A model generated the notes under the pieces. The model was not told the origin of the DNA, made no database searches, and saw only the letters and a program-made list of their open reading frames with translations. Position numbers and translations under genes: made by a program. This document shows positions 5,572-6,187 of a stretch of 6,187 nt of DNA, one piece after another (positions within the stretch are counted from its first letter, which is position 1; every line of letters begins with the position of its first letter). The DNA comes from Gammaproteobacteria bacterium. GTDB taxonomy: Bacteria; Pseudomonadota; Gammaproteobacteria; Pseudomonadales; Porticoccaceae. The stretch is taken from the NCBI GenBank assembly GCA_003646355.1, contig QNFO01000079.1:1-6187 (forward strand), written 5' to 3'.

Positions 5572-6187
5572 TTATTCCACAAAACGAATGCGCCGGCGAC
5601 CATTTTGTTCGACGATATAAACCCCAGTCGGAGTATTGAAGTGAGTACCAAGAATCATTATGTTGCTATCGCAGTGCTCGTCTACAAACCTACTTCGGGT
5701 TTGAATCGCAAGTTGCCAGTCGTTGTCCGCTTTTTGTCGCCATTGTGGTTCAGCAATTTGCACGGGATGGATCAGCATATCACCGGTAATAAACGCACTA
5801 CCATTTTTTCCGGTTAAGGACACACTACAATGTCCTGGAGTATGCCCTGGGGTTGGAACCAGTGAAACCTGGTCATCAATACTCCAATTGTTATCGACCC
5901 ACCTAACCTGGTTTGCTTCAATTATTGGCAGTATATTTTGCTCGATAATGGCACGATCATGTTCATTATCTGATTTTCTCCAGAAATCCCATTCAGATTT
6001 ATTAAAGAGATATTTAGCTCTAGGGAACGTAGGAACCCAGCGGCCGTCCTTAAGCTGGGTATTCCAGCCCGTGTGGTCAACATGCATATGGGTACAAAAG
6101 ACGAAATCAATATCTTCAGGACGACAATCCGCAGCGGAGAGCTCAGCTAGATAGTTACCATTGCGATTGTTCCACTGGGGGAAACCC
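5572..6187 (-). CDS. MBL-fold (metallo-beta-lactamase) hydrolase, C-terminal part (5' end outside window)
   Basis: The minus-strand frame is open to the window edge, so the N-terminus lies beyond 6187. About 205 residues are visible. The metal-binding motif HMHVDH is at 6090-6073, within FCTHMHVDHTGWN. The remaining ligands follow in order: GHTPGH (5847-5830), the Asp of ITGDM (5781-5779) and the His of LGTHF (5643-5641). A complete set of ligands implies a working dinuclear metal site. DGRWVPTFPRAKYLF and the SEWDFW segment after it are typical of the AHL-lactonase/methyl-parathion-hydrolase-like branch of the superfamily, which hydrolyses lactones, esters or related bonds. It does not look like ETHE1 persulfide dioxygenase, whose motif context differs. 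No signal sequence can be judged because the N-terminus is missing. The gene runs towards the IS5 remnant and is not in an operon with the plus-strand genes. The substrate is unknown. Confidence 0.88.
   Translation of the reverse strand, partial: GFPQWNNRNGNYLAELSAADCRPEDIDFVFCTHMHVDHTGWNTQLKDGRWVPTFPRAKYLFNKSEWDFWRKSDNEHDRAIIEQNILPIIEANQVRWVDNNWSIDDQVSLVPTPGHTPGHCSVSLTGKNGSAFITGDMLIHPVQIAEPQWRQKADNDWQLAIQTRSRFVDEHCDSNIMILGTHFNTPTGVYIVEQNGRRRIRFVE

Noticed and set aside
5552..5574. Intrinsic terminator at the end of the MBL gene
   Set aside because: The stem (ACAC/GTGT with flanking A/T pairs) is short and AT-rich, overlaps the stop codon and lacks a clear U-tract.
5723..6154. Plus-strand reading frame opposite the MBL hydrolase
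   Set aside because: It overlaps a minus-strand gene with all metal-binding motifs and has no recognisable protein features.
5572..6187. ETHE1 persulfide dioxygenase as a partner for the SQR
   Set aside because: The residues around HMHVDH (TGWN, then DGRWVPTFP) fit lactonase/hydrolase-like MBL proteins, and the gene is on the opposite strand, away from the SQR operon.
1..6187. CRISPR array, tRNA, rRNA or riboswitch
   Set aside because: No regularly spaced direct repeats, tRNA-like folds or recognisable conserved RNA motifs were seen on either strand.

Overview
The window looks like a piece of a proteobacterial, probably gammaproteobacterial, chromosome. The clues are moderate base composition, short intergenic gaps, Shine-Dalgarno sites, a Spy/CpxP-like periplasmic protein and an IS5-type transposase remnant. 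This is an inference from gene content only; no rRNA, tRNA or other lineage marker is present. Family assignments come from motif recognition, without any database search.

Positions 1-3289, plus strand, hold a three-gene redox cassette. It consists of the C-terminal part of a GlcF/HdrB-like iron-sulfur subunit (CCG cysteine motif), a PCMH/VAO-type FAD-linked oxidase whose start overlaps the previous stop codon, and, 75 nt further on, a eukaryotic-type (SQRDL-like, type II) sulfide:quinone oxidoreductase. The first two probably form one flavin/Fe-S dehydrogenase complex in the style of glycolate oxidase. The flavoprotein, however, lacks the usual D-2-hydroxyacid signature and ends more like the 4-alkylphenol oxidase branch, so its substrate is unknown. 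Placing a sulfide or persulfide quinone reductase next to it is the most unusual aspect of the window.

Positions 3303-4364, minus strand, encode a luciferase-like (LLM-class) flavin-dependent oxidoreductase. It converges on the SQR gene with only 13 nt between the stop codons. A perfect 6-bp inverted repeat sits just upstream of its ribosome binding site.

Positions 4365-4732 are a non-coding, AT-rich interval with divergent expression signals. After it, 4733-5134 encodes a small exported helical protein resembling Spy/CpxP. Immediately downstream, about 5155-5384, lies a decayed IS5-family transposase fragment with two internal deletions, a frame change and an in-frame stop. It is followed by about 180 nt without a gene. 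The window ends inside a minus-strand metallo-beta-lactamase-fold hydrolase (5572 to beyond 6187) that has all its metal ligands.

The combination of a VAO/GlcF-type dehydrogenase, SQR, an LLM flavin oxidoreductase and an MBL hydrolase suggests an accessory catabolic or detoxification neighbourhood. No transcription regulator or transporter in view identifies the substrate.
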